Under the pieces are notes generated by a model. The model saw only the letters and a list, made by a program, of their open reading frames with translations, had not been told where the DNA came from and searched no databases. Position numbers and translations under genes: made by a program. A stretch of 34,050 bases of DNA from Candidatus Thorarchaeota archaeon (GTDB lineage: Archaea > Asgardarchaeota > Thorarchaeia > Thorarchaeales > Thorarchaeaceae), in NCBI GenBank assembly GCA_003662765.1, contig QMYR01000004.1, forward strand, positions 1-34,050, in the 5' to 3' direction. Shown here one piece after another: positions 1 through 8,301 of this stretch; positions within the stretch are counted from its first letter, which is position 1; each line of letters opens with the position of its first letter.

Positions 1-249
1 GGCATCGAGGACACTCTCATCACGAATGCTGTCGCTCAGACCCTGAAGGGCACGACCCCGGTGATTCTGTTACCAGTCGACCAGCACGAGGGTACGGTAG
101 AAACCGTTGCGCCGGATGGCACTCGTTTCAAGATTCGGACAAGAAGGGTGGACCTTGAGAATGTGGCCCGGCTTCGCGAGATGGAGGGAGTCACGGTAGT
201 CTCCTCGGTGAAGGAGATGGTCGAGCGGCTCGGGGCTCTCATGGACTGA
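1..249 (+). CDS. Probable flavoprotein, C-terminal fragment
   Basis: The reading frame is open from the first base and ends at TGA 247-249, so this is the last 82 residues of a longer protein. It begins GIEDTLITNAVAQ, continues with PVILLPVDQ, and ends in a charged helical stretch. The pattern 'GIADTLVTNAxAQ...PVYxxPxD...R..D..N...L..meGv' is one I associate with the C-terminus of archaeal flavoproteins of the phosphopantothenoylcysteine decarboxylase/AfpA type, which bind FMN. That is memory-based and tentative, because the N-terminal flavin-binding part lies outside the window. The next gene starts 17 nt downstream on the same strand, so the two may be co-transcribed. Confidence 0.5.
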   Translation, partial: GIEDTLITNAVAQTLKGTTPVILLPVDQHEGTVETVAPDGTRFKIRTRRVDLENVARLREMEGVTVVSSVKEMVERLGALMD

Positions 250-266
250 TCCAGAGTTGATCTGCA

Positions 267-938
267 ATGGCTTCGCATGGGGTCGAGTCCGATGTGCTTC
301 GTTGGGTCCGAAAGAGAATCATCTCTTGGTATCGACGCCGCGGGTCCCGCTACAGCTGGAGGACCACGAAAGACCCGTACAAGGTGTTTATTGCTGAGAT
401 ACTTCTCCGTCGCACGACTGCGACCGCAGTTTCTCGTGTGTTTGATCAATTCATTAGTCGATTCCCCACGGTCCAGACATTGGCTGCAGCAGAAGAATGC
501 GACATCACTGAGATTGTGTCTAGCTTGGGCCTGCAGAACACCCGCGCCAAGCATCTCCGTGAGGCCGCACAGATCATTGTCCAACAGTTCGACGGCATGA
601 TTCCAGACACCGAGACCGCCCTGAAACAACTACCCGGGCTTGGCCGCTATGGTGTGGCCGCAGTTCTAAACTTTGCATTCTCCATCCCTAGGCCAATGGT
701 TGATGGCAACATTCTCCACCTGTTCCGGAGAGTCTTCGGGTTGTCGTTCAGGAGTGTTGATGACGAAGAGGCATGGCTCCTTGCGGAGCGCTTGGGTGGT
801 CGTCGTCAGCCACCCGAGTTGTACTGGGGAATGATTGACCTGGTCGCACAAGTGTGTCTTAGGCGCCGGCCTCGCTGCGAACAGTGTCCCCTTAGTTCTC
901 GCTGCAAGTATCGTCAACGTGGCTCTGCTACATCGTAA
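267..938 (+). CDS. HhH-GPD DNA glycosylase, MIG-like (G:T mismatch type)
   Basis: Endonuclease III/MutY superfamily base-excision repair enzyme of 223 aa, the usual length for single-domain archaeal members. The N-terminal part has YSWRTTKDPY and EILLRRTTA, which closely recall the MIG mismatch glycosylase of Methanothermobacter. The helix-hairpin-helix is LPGLGRYG (residues 122-129), followed by MVDGN with the catalytic Asp at 146. A C-terminal iron-sulfur loop has cysteines at 197, 204, 207 and 213 (C-x6-C-x2-C-x5-C). Tyr128 occupies the position where endonuclease III has its catalytic Lys and MutY has Ser. MIG also has Tyr there, which argues for a monofunctional thymine/uracil mismatch glycosylase rather than a bifunctional lyase. 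The ATG at 267 gives a full domain. It is probably transcribed with its upstream neighbour. Confidence 0.9.
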   Translation: MASHGVESDVLRWVRKRIISWYRRRGSRYSWRTTKDPYKVFIAEILLRRTTATAVSRVFDQFISRFPTVQTLAAAEECDITEIVSSLGLQNTRAKHLREAAQIIVQQFDGMIPDTETALKQLPGLGRYGVAAVLNFAFSIPRPMVDGNILHLFRRVFGLSFRSVDDEEAWLLAERLGGRRQPPELYWGMIDLVAQVCLRRRPRCEQCPLSSRCKYRQRGSATS

Positions 939-974
939 CGATGATATTGCGCCGGACCTGCTCAGAGGCAGGTC

Positions 975-1751
975 GTGACCATGAAACGGAGAGTCCAGCC
1001 TCACCTGCGAGTTGGCGAGGGTGATGTAGAAGAGGTGGCAATAATCACTGGCAACCCAGATCGTGTGCCAGTGATTGCTAAACGTATGCGCGACGTCGAG
1101 GAGGTTGCGCGGTATCGCGGGTTTGTCACATACCGGGCCTACACACCACAGGGTGGAGTACCCGTGACCATCTCAGGCACCGGGATAGGTACACCTTCAA
1201 CACACATCTGCATCGAAGAACTCGTAAGGTTGGGTGCGAAGGTGATAATCCGGCTTGGATCATGCGGGGGGATTGATCCGTCTGTGCGAACTGGTCATGT
1301 GGTGGTGCCCACAGGGTGCATCCGCGACGAGCGCACGAGCCTCAACTATGCTCCTGTGGAGTATCCTGCGGTAGCGTCTGTACGTTGGTCGTCTGAGTTG
1401 TACTCGGCAGCTCTGAAAGTATTGCCTCACGAGAGGGTGCACCGGGGAATCTGCTGGACGAGCGACGTATACTACACAAATCCCGACCTTGATCCGCTGG
1501 ACATGTGGACGCGTATTGGTGTCAAATGTGTCGAGATGGAGAGTTCACTCCTATTCGTGTTTGCGAGCACACATGGCATAGAGGCTGCGTCCATTCTCGC
1601 AGTCGATGGTAACCTTCATGGTGAACAGAAGGGTGAGCAAGAGGACGAGAGCGAGCAGACTGGCGAGCAGCATCCTCTCCTGAAAGATGCGGTTTCACGA
1701 ATAATCGTCGCCACAATAGAAACGATTGACAAGATAGTGGCCAGCATGTGA
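975..1751 (+). CDS. Uridine/purine nucleoside phosphorylase (NP-I family)
   Basis: Cleaves nucleosides with phosphate to a free base and ribose-1-phosphate in nucleoside salvage. The NP-I family marks are present in order: GNPDRV near the N-terminus (phosphate loop), SGTGIGTPS, the central RLGSCGGI, and VEMESS with the Glu-Met-Glu that contacts ribose. The base-binding segment does not let me choose between uridine and purine substrates; the overall pattern is nearer uridine phosphorylase. Length of 256-258 aa is normal. An odd acidic, Gln-rich insertion (GEQKGEQEDESEQTGEQ) sits at about residues 216-232, where the family usually has a short loop. The start may be GTG 975 or ATG 981. The gene follows the glycosylase by 36 nt. 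Confidence 0.88.
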   Translation: MTMKRRVQPHLRVGEGDVEEVAIITGNPDRVPVIAKRMRDVEEVARYRGFVTYRAYTPQGGVPVTISGTGIGTPSTHICIEELVRLGAKVIIRLGSCGGIDPSVRTGHVVVPTGCIRDERTSLNYAPVEYPAVASVRWSSELYSAALKVLPHERVHRGICWTSDVYYTNPDLDPLDMWTRIGVKCVEMESSLLFVFASTHGIEAASILAVDGNLHGEQKGEQEDESEQTGEQHPLLKDAVSRIIVATIETIDKIVASM

Positions 1752-1796
1752 GTCAATACATTGTTAACGTACGGTTGTCTAATGTGACTGAGCACA

Positions 1797-2438
1797 ATGG
1801 CTTCAGCTGAAACTCAGCCGCAGCATCGTGGAAAGTCACGTGCCTATCTTGTCATGAGGGCCGAGGCCGAAGAGGCCCTTCGACTCGCCCGTGAGTGGTG
1901 GGAGCACAAGACAGTGCCTCCATACGTGAAGGTACGGCAGCTGAGAAAGGACGAGCTCGAAGAGTTTGTGAGGCTCTACAACCGATGCTTCATTGCCTCC
2001 CCGGACCCGTTCTGTCCTATCTCGCTAGAGGATGCTCAGAAACTCGACACTGATGGGATCTTCGTCGCAGAGATGTGGGGCACGATTGTTGGTTTCATTG
2101 CGTGTTTTGTGGAACGCGATAAGGACCCCATCTATGGTGAGATCACTGGCCTCGGGGTTCTCCCATCTCGTCGGAGGAGAGGTGTGGCCACAGCGCTGAT
2201 ACAGAGGGCTGTAGAGTACTTTCTTGAGGCTGGTGTCAAGGAGGTCTATTGCGAGGTCTATGAGGAGAACACGCCCTCAAAGATGCTGGTAATGGGCTAC
2301 GGCTTCAAGCAGGTGGGTCGTCGAGAGATTCCGTGGGAGGCACCGCCTGAGGCTCCGGACGAAGCACCGGGTGGAAAGATCATGCGCAAGTTCGGTCTCA
2401 GACCACGCCCCGGATGCAGGAACTGCAGGGACATCTGA
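1797..2438 (+). CDS. GNAT-family N-acetyltransferase
   Basis: Acetyl-CoA-dependent acetyltransferase of unknown substrate, 213 aa. Motif A is visible as GLGVLPSRRRRGVATAL, the strand plus pyrophosphate-binding loop (R-x-x-G-x-A), followed by the helix and the EVYEENTPS / MGYGFKQVGRR segment of motif B. The first 40 residues form a charged helix outside the catalytic core. The last 40 residues are Pro/Glu-rich and end in a CRNC motif, which is unusual for the family and could bind metal or be a linker. The gene lies 45 nt after the phosphorylase on the same strand. Nothing nearby indicates the substrate. Confidence 0.85.
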   Translation: MASAETQPQHRGKSRAYLVMRAEAEEALRLAREWWEHKTVPPYVKVRQLRKDELEEFVRLYNRCFIASPDPFCPISLEDAQKLDTDGIFVAEMWGTIVGFIACFVERDKDPIYGEITGLGVLPSRRRRGVATALIQRAVEYFLEAGVKEVYCEVYEENTPSKMLVMGYGFKQVGRREIPWEAPPEAPDEAPGGKIMRKFGLRPRPGCRNCRDI

Positions 2439-2509
2439 GGGGATGACTAGTACGGTAGTCTCAAATACGTTTAGGTCCTCTTCAGACTCGTTACGTACTA
2501 CTGCGCGAT

Positions 2510-2518
2510 GGAGGAGGA
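2510..2518 (+). promoter_or_regulatory. Shine-Dalgarno site deciding a TTG start
   Basis: A GGAGGAGGA run ends four bases before TTG 2522. The only nearby ATG (2508) is out of frame, so this site supports TTG as the start of the geranylgeranyl reductase gene. Confidence 0.7.
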
Positions 2519-2521
2519 CTG

Positions 2522-3736
2522 TTGGGAAAGTACGATGTCGTCGTAGTAGGTGCGGGCCCGGCCGGTTCCTGTGCTGCATACGAACTTGCACAGGCTGGTC
2601 TTGACACAGTCCTGCTAGAGAAGGCGCAGCTTCCTCGGGACAAACCATGCGGCGGTGCGGTCATGTACCGTGGTCTGAGGTTGCTGGGGCGTCTGCCACG
2701 ACGGCTCGCCGAACGGGAGATCTATGGCCTGCGCTTCATTCTGCCTGACGGTCTCGATGTGCAGTTCAAGTCCAAGCGTCTGCTCGGAGTCACCACCAAC
2801 CGGTCGCTCTTCGATGAGTTTCTCGCCCGGCGTGCTGAGAGTGCGGGTGTTGAACTATTTGAGCTTGCAAGAGTGGCTCGAGTAGAGGTCGGTCGTGACG
2901 GGGTGACCACAGCTCTTAGTGACGGTCGTGAGTTCAGATCCCATTTTGTTGTTGGGGCTGACGGGGTCAACACCGTTGTGGGTCGATTTCTCGGGTTACG
3001 ACCGCCTAGGAAGGACCTGCACCGTGTGGGTCTGGGGATGGAGTCCGACTTTCGAGTGGGTGCTAGACGGGTCGTAGAGGCCTGTGATGGCGATCCCACC
3101 GTCCTTCAGATACTCCCTGTGGAGGGGCGTGTGAGCTATGGTTGGGTCTTCCCAAAGCGTGAGCATCTTGCTATCGGAATCGCAGGGGCCGGTGTCCACA
3201 TGCATCCACTTCGCCCCATCTTTGACGGCTTTGTTCGCCAGTTAGAGAAACGGTTTGGATTCGAGCTTGTGCCTGAGAAGCGCCGGGTATCGTTTCTTGG
3301 TGCAGATGGGGTCAATAATGTGAACGTGACCGACCGCGTGGTTCTAGTGGGTGATGCTGCAGGATACGTGGACCCAATGATGGGTGAGGGGATTGCATAT
3401 GCCATGTGGTCTGGGGTCTATGCAGCTTTTGTCATTGCGGAGGCCATGAATCGGGGGCGTTATGATGCTGCCTTCCTTGCCAAGTACGAAGACATGTGTC
3501 GTAAGGCGTTCGGTGCCAATTTTGCCATGGCCGAGTGGGCAGGCACACGGGGTACCTCTTTCGCCCACGCCGTCCTCTCGAGAGCATCTCATCTGAACCT
3601 ATCTGGAGAGATACTGTGCATGCTGGCCCGCGGGGAGATTGGGTACTCTCATATCCCGTCAGTGGTTCTTCGCAAACTGCCCTTTGAGATTCCCCACATT
3701 CTTCGTGACATGATTCAATCACGTTTTGCTGCGTGA
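2522..3736 (+). CDS. Geranylgeranyl reductase family FAD-dependent oxidoreductase
   Basis: Predicted to reduce double bonds of geranylgeranyl chains of membrane lipids or a related isoprenoid, at the membrane. The 404-aa protein has the Rossmann FAD motif VGAGPAGSCAA at the N-terminus, the family PCGGAV motif near residue 42, GADGVNTVVGR in the middle, YGWVFPK (the YxWxFPK substrate-cavity motif), and VGDAAGYVDPMMGEGI, the second FAD motif. Length and motif order are normal. The start is TTG, chosen because a strong GGAGGA lies just upstream and the FAD motif starts within ten residues. The downstream peptidase frame overlaps its stop by 11 nt. A second paralogue lies at 26839-28053. Confidence 0.92.
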   Translation: MGKYDVVVVGAGPAGSCAAYELAQAGLDTVLLEKAQLPRDKPCGGAVMYRGLRLLGRLPRRLAEREIYGLRFILPDGLDVQFKSKRLLGVTTNRSLFDEFLARRAESAGVELFELARVARVEVGRDGVTTALSDGREFRSHFVVGADGVNTVVGRFLGLRPPRKDLHRVGLGMESDFRVGARRVVEACDGDPTVLQILPVEGRVSYGWVFPKREHLAIGIAGAGVHMHPLRPIFDGFVRQLEKRFGFELVPEKRRVSFLGADGVNNVNVTDRVVLVGDAAGYVDPMMGEGIAYAMWSGVYAAFVIAEAMNRGRYDAAFLAKYEDMCRKAFGANFAMAEWAGTRGTSFAHAVLSRASHLNLSGEILCMLARGEIGYSHIPSVVLRKLPFEIPHILRDMIQSRFAA

Positions 3737-4796
3737 CAAGAGATATAGGCTCTCAAGTCTTGGGACTGATGCCGTGACCAGCTTGCGCTTGACCACTCTC
3801 GTGATTGTCGTTCTCATTATGTTACCCAGCATTCCGTTGTTCGTCCCCCCCGTGCGTTCCTCCTCGCTACTGTTTGATGGCGACTCCGCCTTTGAGTACC
3901 TCGACAAGCAGTGTGCCTTTGGTCCTCGTCCCCCGGGCTCCACAAACCTCTCTGAGTGCAGGTCATTCATTGTCAGTACGCTGCGAGAGTCTGGCTGGTC
4001 AGTTCACCTTCAGAACTTCACATATCGCGGCACCAACTGTGCGAACATCATCGCCACGTACGGGAGTGAGAATGCAACCACGATTCTTGGTGCGCACTAT
4101 GATACACGTCCGGTTGCAGACCGGGATTCTGACCCCGCGAATCGCACCCGGCCGATTCTTGGGGCAAACGATGGTGCCAGTGGTTCCGCAGTTCTGCTTG
4201 AGCTGGCCCGCGTGCTTCCCGCCGAGACCCGCACGGATATCGAACTCGTCTTTTTTGATGCCGAGGATAGCGGTGGAGTCGATGGATGGGACTGGATTGT
4301 TGGGTCTGACTACTATGTCACCACGCTTGATAATCAACGCCGCCAGTCCGTGCGTGCGATGATACTACTAGACATGGTCGGTGACGCATCACTGATTCTC
4401 CGACGTGAGCAGCGATCAACGGTTGCACTTCAGAACATGGTGTGGTCCATTGCATCCGACTTGGGCTACGGCCATATATTCGTAAATGAAACCGGGGCTG
4501 CTATCATCGATGACCACAACCCGTTCATCGACGCAGGTGTTCCGGCCCTAGACATAATACACCACGCACCATTCCCCTGGTACTGGCACACACTGGAGGA
4601 CACTCCGGACAAGTGTAGCGCTTCAAGCCTTGAGGTCGTGGGCCGGGTCTTGGAGGAATTCCTGTTACAGTTCTCTGGCTCGTCTATTACGTTCACACAG
4701 GGGTCGCCGACTCTGAGTTCACTAGTCGTGTTTCTCCTTCCCCCCATCCTGATTGTGGTCGTGGTGTCCATGTGGTGGCTACGCCGGGAACACTGA
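3726..4796 (+). CDS. Membrane-anchored M28-family zinc peptidase (glutaminyl-cyclase-like)
   Basis: An extracellular metallopeptidase or glutaminyl-cyclase-like enzyme. An N-terminal hydrophobic segment (about residues 22-40) acts as signal or anchor. The M28 residues are all visible: GAHYDTR (His124, Asp126), GANDGASG (Asp149), FFDAEDSG (Glu180 catalytic, Asp181 as metal ligand), LLDMVGD, and WHTLEDTPDK near the end. A second hydrophobic stretch followed by WWLRRE makes a C-terminal anchor. The Glu-Asp pair and the WDW segment after it resemble glutaminyl cyclases as much as aminopeptidases, so the substrate is open. TTG 3726 overlaps the previous gene; GTG 3774 would give a shorter, conventional signal-anchor start and is a real alternative. 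Confidence 0.85.
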   Translation: MLRDKRYRLSSLGTDAVTSLRLTTLVIVVLIMLPSIPLFVPPVRSSSLLFDGDSAFEYLDKQCAFGPRPPGSTNLSECRSFIVSTLRESGWSVHLQNFTYRGTNCANIIATYGSENATTILGAHYDTRPVADRDSDPANRTRPILGANDGASGSAVLLELARVLPAETRTDIELVFFDAEDSGGVDGWDWIVGSDYYVTTLDNQRRQSVRAMILLDMVGDASLILRREQRSTVALQNMVWSIASDLGYGHIFVNETGAAIIDDHNPFIDAGVPALDIIHHAPFPWYWHTLEDTPDKCSASSLEVVGRVLEEFLLQFSGSSITFTQGSPTLSSLVVFLLPPILIVVVVSMWWLRREH

Positions 4797-4814
4797 TGCT
4801 GCACACATTTATTC

Positions 4815-5774
4815 GTGCACGCTGCATACTCTCACAGCCGGCTTGTCTTCCGGTTGGCGGTGACCGTATTGCACTCGACCCTCCTGTATCGTCCCACAGG
4901 TGCTAATCCTCCGCCACTCACTTGTGTGACCATTGATGCATCACGACGATCACTTGCTTGTGGCACTGCCGACTCGCGTGTCCTGCTTCTTGATGCAAAG
5001 ACCGGACGCCCTCGCAGGGCTCTCATTGGTCATGAGGACATGGTGGCCTCGGTGGCCTTCGGGGGGAAGAGTTCCATTGTCTTCTCTGCCAGCTGGGATG
5101 GCACTGTTCGACGATGGAGCACTGGACGAAGTACCCAAAACACGCATACATTGTCGCATACTTCAGGAGCAAAGTCGTTGGCTGTGGATGTGGAGGCCGG
5201 CAAGGGTGTGGCTGGTTTTCAGGATGGCATGGTGAAGGTCTTCACTACGAGTACTCTAAAGTGTCTTCGGAACATCCCTACACACAGCCGTGACGTTTCC
5301 TCGGTGGCTCTTCTGTCGGGTGGCGAAAATCTGCTCACGGCATCATGGGACGGGACATGCAGGCTCTGGGATCTGCGAAGGTACAAGCTGGTACGTACTG
5401 TTGCTGAGTTCAACCAGCGTATTCACAGCATGGCGGTGCTCGAGGACGGCTCGTCTGTCCTGCTCGGGCTCTACAATGGCGAGGTTATTGGTATTAGCAT
5501 CGACACGAACAGAGGGGCGGCCATCGAGGCGCACCAAGATGTCGTAGGGGCGCTCACATTCCTGCCTCATACCGAAGCGTTCGCGTCTGGCGGCTGGGAT
5601 TGTATGGTTCGTGTGTGGGGGCCATCACACGAACAGGTGGATTCGCATAGACTCCCCACAGGTGTGACGGGGATGTGCTTCTCTGAGCATGAGGGTCGTC
5701 TCTACGTGAGCAGCTTCTCAGGGGCTGTGACGGCTCTGGACCTTGATGAGGCTCTCTCATCTGCGGGTCATTGA
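4815..5774 (+). CDS. WD40-repeat beta-propeller protein
   Basis: A single seven-bladed-type WD40 propeller with no other domain, presumably a protein-interaction scaffold. Clear blade ends are FSASWDGTVRRW, LTASWDGTCRLWD and ASGGWDCMVRVW, preceded by GH dipeptides such as LIGHEDMVASVAF. Weaker blades lie between and after. The N-terminus is uncertain: GTG 4815 is the longest, but a TATA-like ATTTATT at 4807-4813 would put transcription near 4836, favouring GTG 4860. Start choice does not affect the repeats. The gene follows the peptidase by 18 nt and its end overlaps the convergent gene by 7 nt. The partner is unknown. Confidence 0.85.
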   Translation: MHAAYSHSRLVFRLAVTVLHSTLLYRPTGANPPPLTCVTIDASRRSLACGTADSRVLLLDAKTGRPRRALIGHEDMVASVAFGGKSSIVFSASWDGTVRRWSTGRSTQNTHTLSHTSGAKSLAVDVEAGKGVAGFQDGMVKVFTTSTLKCLRNIPTHSRDVSSVALLSGGENLLTASWDGTCRLWDLRRYKLVRTVAEFNQRIHSMAVLEDGSSVLLGLYNGEVIGISIDTNRGAAIEAHQDVVGALTFLPHTEAFASGGWDCMVRVWGPSHEQVDSHRLPTGVTGMCFSEHEGRLYVSSFSGAVTALDLDEALSSAGH

Positions 5775-6325
5775 CTCGATTGAAACGGTATGCGAATGTC
5801 TATCTCAACGAAGCCCTCTCTTCTCCATGTTAGGCGAATCCTATCGTACTGCCTGTTTCCGGCAGCCAAATCTCTGAGGGTATCCAATGACCGGTTCCGA
5901 CTTCTCTTGTCAAAGGGGATTGGCAGTACATCTCTGTCCGGTAGTGTCAGGAGAAGAGCCTTCTCTGTCACTCTGACGATGGGTGCCGACAGGATCAGCC
6001 TTCCCTCCTTGAACTTTGGTTTCTTCTCCCGTGCAGAACGCAGGACCCTGGCAAGTTTCCTGTGTTCGCCAATCTTCACCCGTGCAGTCTTGACAACATC
6101 TGCGAGATACTCGGGTCGCCGATCGAATCTCTGCACAAACTCATCTTCTACCTCTTCGATTGTCTTGGCGGCTGAGGTGAGGTGCTTCTGGAGAATCGTG
6201 CGAATCACGAAGTTTGTGGCCTCTGCATACTTCTCGAACTCCCTCTTCATAACAACCTGCTTCTCCCTTGAGAGGATGACACTATCTAGACGGAGTATCT
6301 CAACGCCTACAGTCATTGGCACCAC
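5768..6325 (-). CDS. Stand-alone protein resembling the N-terminal half of TnpB
   Basis: 185 aa. The sequence has a long helical stretch (KYAEATNFVIRTILQKHL ... KIGEHRKLARVLRSAREKK) followed by beta-rich segments (LILSAPIVRVTEKALLLTL, then IRLTWRREGFVEIDIRI). This layout, and the 'pipf...yd.irLtwr.eGfveidi' pattern, recalls the part of archaeal IS605-type TnpB (OrfB) that precedes the RuvC nuclease domain. No RuvC motif or zinc ribbon follows; the stop is directly against the WD40 gene. It is either a decayed transposase or a domesticated fragment. The intact frame over 185 codons without stops favours retention. I am fairly, not fully, sure of the family. Confidence 0.6.
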   Translation of the reverse strand: MVPMTVGVEILRLDSVILSREKQVVMKREFEKYAEATNFVIRTILQKHLTSAAKTIEEVEDEFVQRFDRRPEYLADVVKTARVKIGEHRKLARVLRSAREKKPKFKEGRLILSAPIVRVTEKALLLTLPDRDVLPIPFDKRSRNRSLDTLRDLAAGNRQYDRIRLTWRREGFVEIDIRIPFQSSQ

Positions 6326-6399
6326 TCTGGAACTGGCCTGAATGGAACGGACCTAATCAATATGACTACTGTGACGCCAGTCTGGAGCCATTCCGCCGC

Positions 6400-7425
6400 C
6401 TATAGTCTCTGGGCAATGAATCGCGCCTCTCCAATGCTCCGCGTGATGCCTTTTATCTGAAAGTCGAAGGCACCGTACTCCTCGAAGATCTCGGCGTAGT
6501 AGTCCGACTCATTCTCTCGCAGGTCATCCACTAGATGTGCAAGATTGTGAGATATTATCCCATCCATGGCAAGAAGCGCTCTACCGAGGGTGTGTATAGC
6601 CCTCCGCATCTCAAGTACTGCCAGCTCGTAATCGCCCTCAATCGTGAGCTCGTTTACTGTGTGATAGCTGCGCTGAGCAGATGCGAGAAACTCAACAGCT
6701 GCGAGCGGCGCGTCCTCTCTCTCTGCCAGCCTCTCCTCAGCAATCTCCAGCCAATGTCTGAGGTCCTCCAGCACATCCATGATCTCTTCCTCTTCGAGTC
6801 CTCGCAGCTTGAACGTTCGGAGAAAGAGCTGATACGCTATCGGATCGAGTAGTCTGACCTCACTCAACACTTCAGCGGGCCTAATAATCTCAAACTGGTT
6901 GTTGCGCATCACAATGACTCTTCCCAGATCGAAGAGCGCATTGCGCACAAGCTCAACGGCACTGACAACATCCTCGTCATCGGCCGCCTCGGAGGCGTTA
7001 TCGAGCAGTTCAAGCGCTCGCTGCTTCATGCTCTCGATGACCTTCTCGGGCCATGTGAACTCGGCAGCTCTCTTGTGCCATTCCTCAAGATCGCCGTCCC
7101 TGTCGTAGACGATCTTGGCCTCCTTGAGCCTTCTGATGACCTCGGCGATCTTAAATGAGTCTTTGACCTCGCCATCGAGAACCTCTTCGATGTCACTTGG
7201 AGTGAGAAACGACATATCGACCCGGATATTCTGATGTTCTGCCATTAGTTGAACCGGTGCCTCTTGTTCGTCCCATATCACACACAAATCGAGCACGGAG
7301 TTTGCCGTGATGGTCCCGCGGGCGAAGGCACCATATACGTAGACTCCCTTGACGGTGTCTTTCTCTTTCCAGTCGTTGACTATCTCGTCGAGGACCTCGC
7401 GGAATCTCTTGTGGATGTTCATCAT
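6400..7425 (-). CDS. Nucleotidyltransferase-domain protein with helical (HEPN-like) C-terminus
   Basis: 341 aa. The N-terminal 100 residues match a minimal nucleotidyltransferase: GVYVYGAFARGTITANS, then LDLCVIWD, then IRVDMSFL. In active enzymes the motif is G-S...D-x-D; here Ser33 is Ala and the first Asp (position 44) is Val, while Asp46 and Asp70 remain. Catalysis by the usual two-metal mechanism is therefore doubtful. The rest is nearly all helical and acidic, including ALELLDNASEAADDEDVVSAV and a repeat of that style (SYHTVNELTIEGDYELAV), which looks like one or two HEPN-type bundles. MNT/HEPN pairs are often toxin-antitoxin modules; here both parts seem fused. Transcribed toward the TnpB-like gene, 74 nt away. 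Confidence 0.72.
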   Translation of the reverse strand: MMNIHKRFREVLDEIVNDWKEKDTVKGVYVYGAFARGTITANSVLDLCVIWDEQEAPVQLMAEHQNIRVDMSFLTPSDIEEVLDGEVKDSFKIAEVIRRLKEAKIVYDRDGDLEEWHKRAAEFTWPEKVIESMKQRALELLDNASEAADDEDVVSAVELVRNALFDLGRVIVMRNNQFEIIRPAEVLSEVRLLDPIAYQLFLRTFKLRGLEEEEIMDVLEDLRHWLEIAEERLAEREDAPLAAVEFLASAQRSYHTVNELTIEGDYELAVLEMRRAIHTLGRALLAMDGIISHNLAHLVDDLRENESDYYAEIFEEYGAFDFQIKGITRSIGEARFIAQRL

Positions 7426-7517
7426 TGCTGGGGCCCCTCTCAGTGGCAGCAGTGCGTGCAGGGACTATGCACGCGTTGCCATAAGGTTATCTGTGACCGA
7501 CTAGCCGCGACAAGCAG

Positions 7518-7523
7518 TTAAAT
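7518..7523 (+). promoter_or_regulatory. TATA-like box before RNase PH gene
   Basis: TTAAAT centred about 20 nt before ATG 7540 and 50 nt before GTG 7570. It would start transcription near 7546, which fits GTG 7570 better than ATG 7540. Confidence 0.4.
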
Positions 7524-7539
7524 CTTGGATTGTTCCGGA

Positions 7540-8301
7540 ATGAGTCCATCTTACGGAGATGTCCTCAACGTGACGCGTGAAGATGGCCGGTCCAATGATG
7601 AGCTCAGACCTGTCGAGATAATTCGTGGGTTTCTAAAGCACCCTGCCGGTTCAGTCCTGATCAAGACTGGTGACACGCAGGTGATCTGTACTGCCACGGT
7701 CGAGGAGGGCGTTCCGGGGTGGCTGAATGGTGAGGGCCAAGGATGGATCACCGCTGAGTACGGGATGCTTCCTGCAGCCACGTCGGAGAGGAATAGCCGC
7801 TACCGTGTCAGCGGGCGCACCTACGAGATTCAACGACTGATTGGGCGTTCTCTACGGGCTGCTGTTGACCTTAGTATGATGGACGGCTACACAATCAGGA
7901 TAGACTGCGATGTGATCCAGGCTGATGGGGGCACGCGGACGGCATCCATCACAGGGGGCTATGTGGCACTGTATGATGCCCTCAGTCATCTTGTTCAGGA
8001 TGAGAAGCTCTACAAGATGCCAGTGAAGGGAATAGTCGCCGCTGTGAGCGTGGGAATCGTGGAGGGGTCGGTGCTCCTCGACCTCTGCTATGAGGAGGAC
8101 TCGGTCGCTGATGTCGACATGAACATAGTGATGCTGGATGGCTCCTTTGTTGAGGTTCAGGGGACTGGTGAGGGCGGCATTTTCACCAGAGAACAGCTGA
8201 GCGAGATGCTGTCGTTGGCCGAAAGAGGAATCCGCGAACTCATGATGATTCAACGGGATGTCCTTGGACTGGAGAATGATCACGTCGACACCGGCGAGTG
8301 A
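7540..8301 (+). CDS. rph: RNase PH, bacterial type
   Basis: Phosphorolytic 3'-5' exoribonuclease that in bacteria trims tRNA 3' ends. The bacterial signature runs through the protein: [13 protein letters not shown] at the start, [69 protein letters not shown] (phosphate-binding Thr-Arg), and [15 protein letters not shown] with the catalytic acidic residues. These match RNase PH far better than the archaeal exosome subunit Rrp41, which has a different YxMxPFS/RR.EIS pattern. 253 aa from ATG 7540; an in-frame GTG at 7570 ([15 protein letters not shown]) matches where bacterial enzymes begin. The gene is monocistronic and lies just before the rRNA unit. Confidence 0.92.
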   Translation: MSPSYGDVLNVTREDGRSNDELRPVEIIRGFLKHPAGSVLIKTGDTQVICTATVEEGVPGWLNGEGQGWITAEYGMLPAATSERNSRYRVSGRTYEIQRLIGRSLRAAVDLSMMDGYTIRIDCDVIQADGGTRTASITGGYVALYDALSHLVQDEKLYKMPVKGIVAAVSVGIVEGSVLLDLCYEEDSVADVDMNIVMLDGSFVEVQGTGEGGIFTREQLSEMLSLAERGIRELMMIQRDVLGLENDHVDTGE

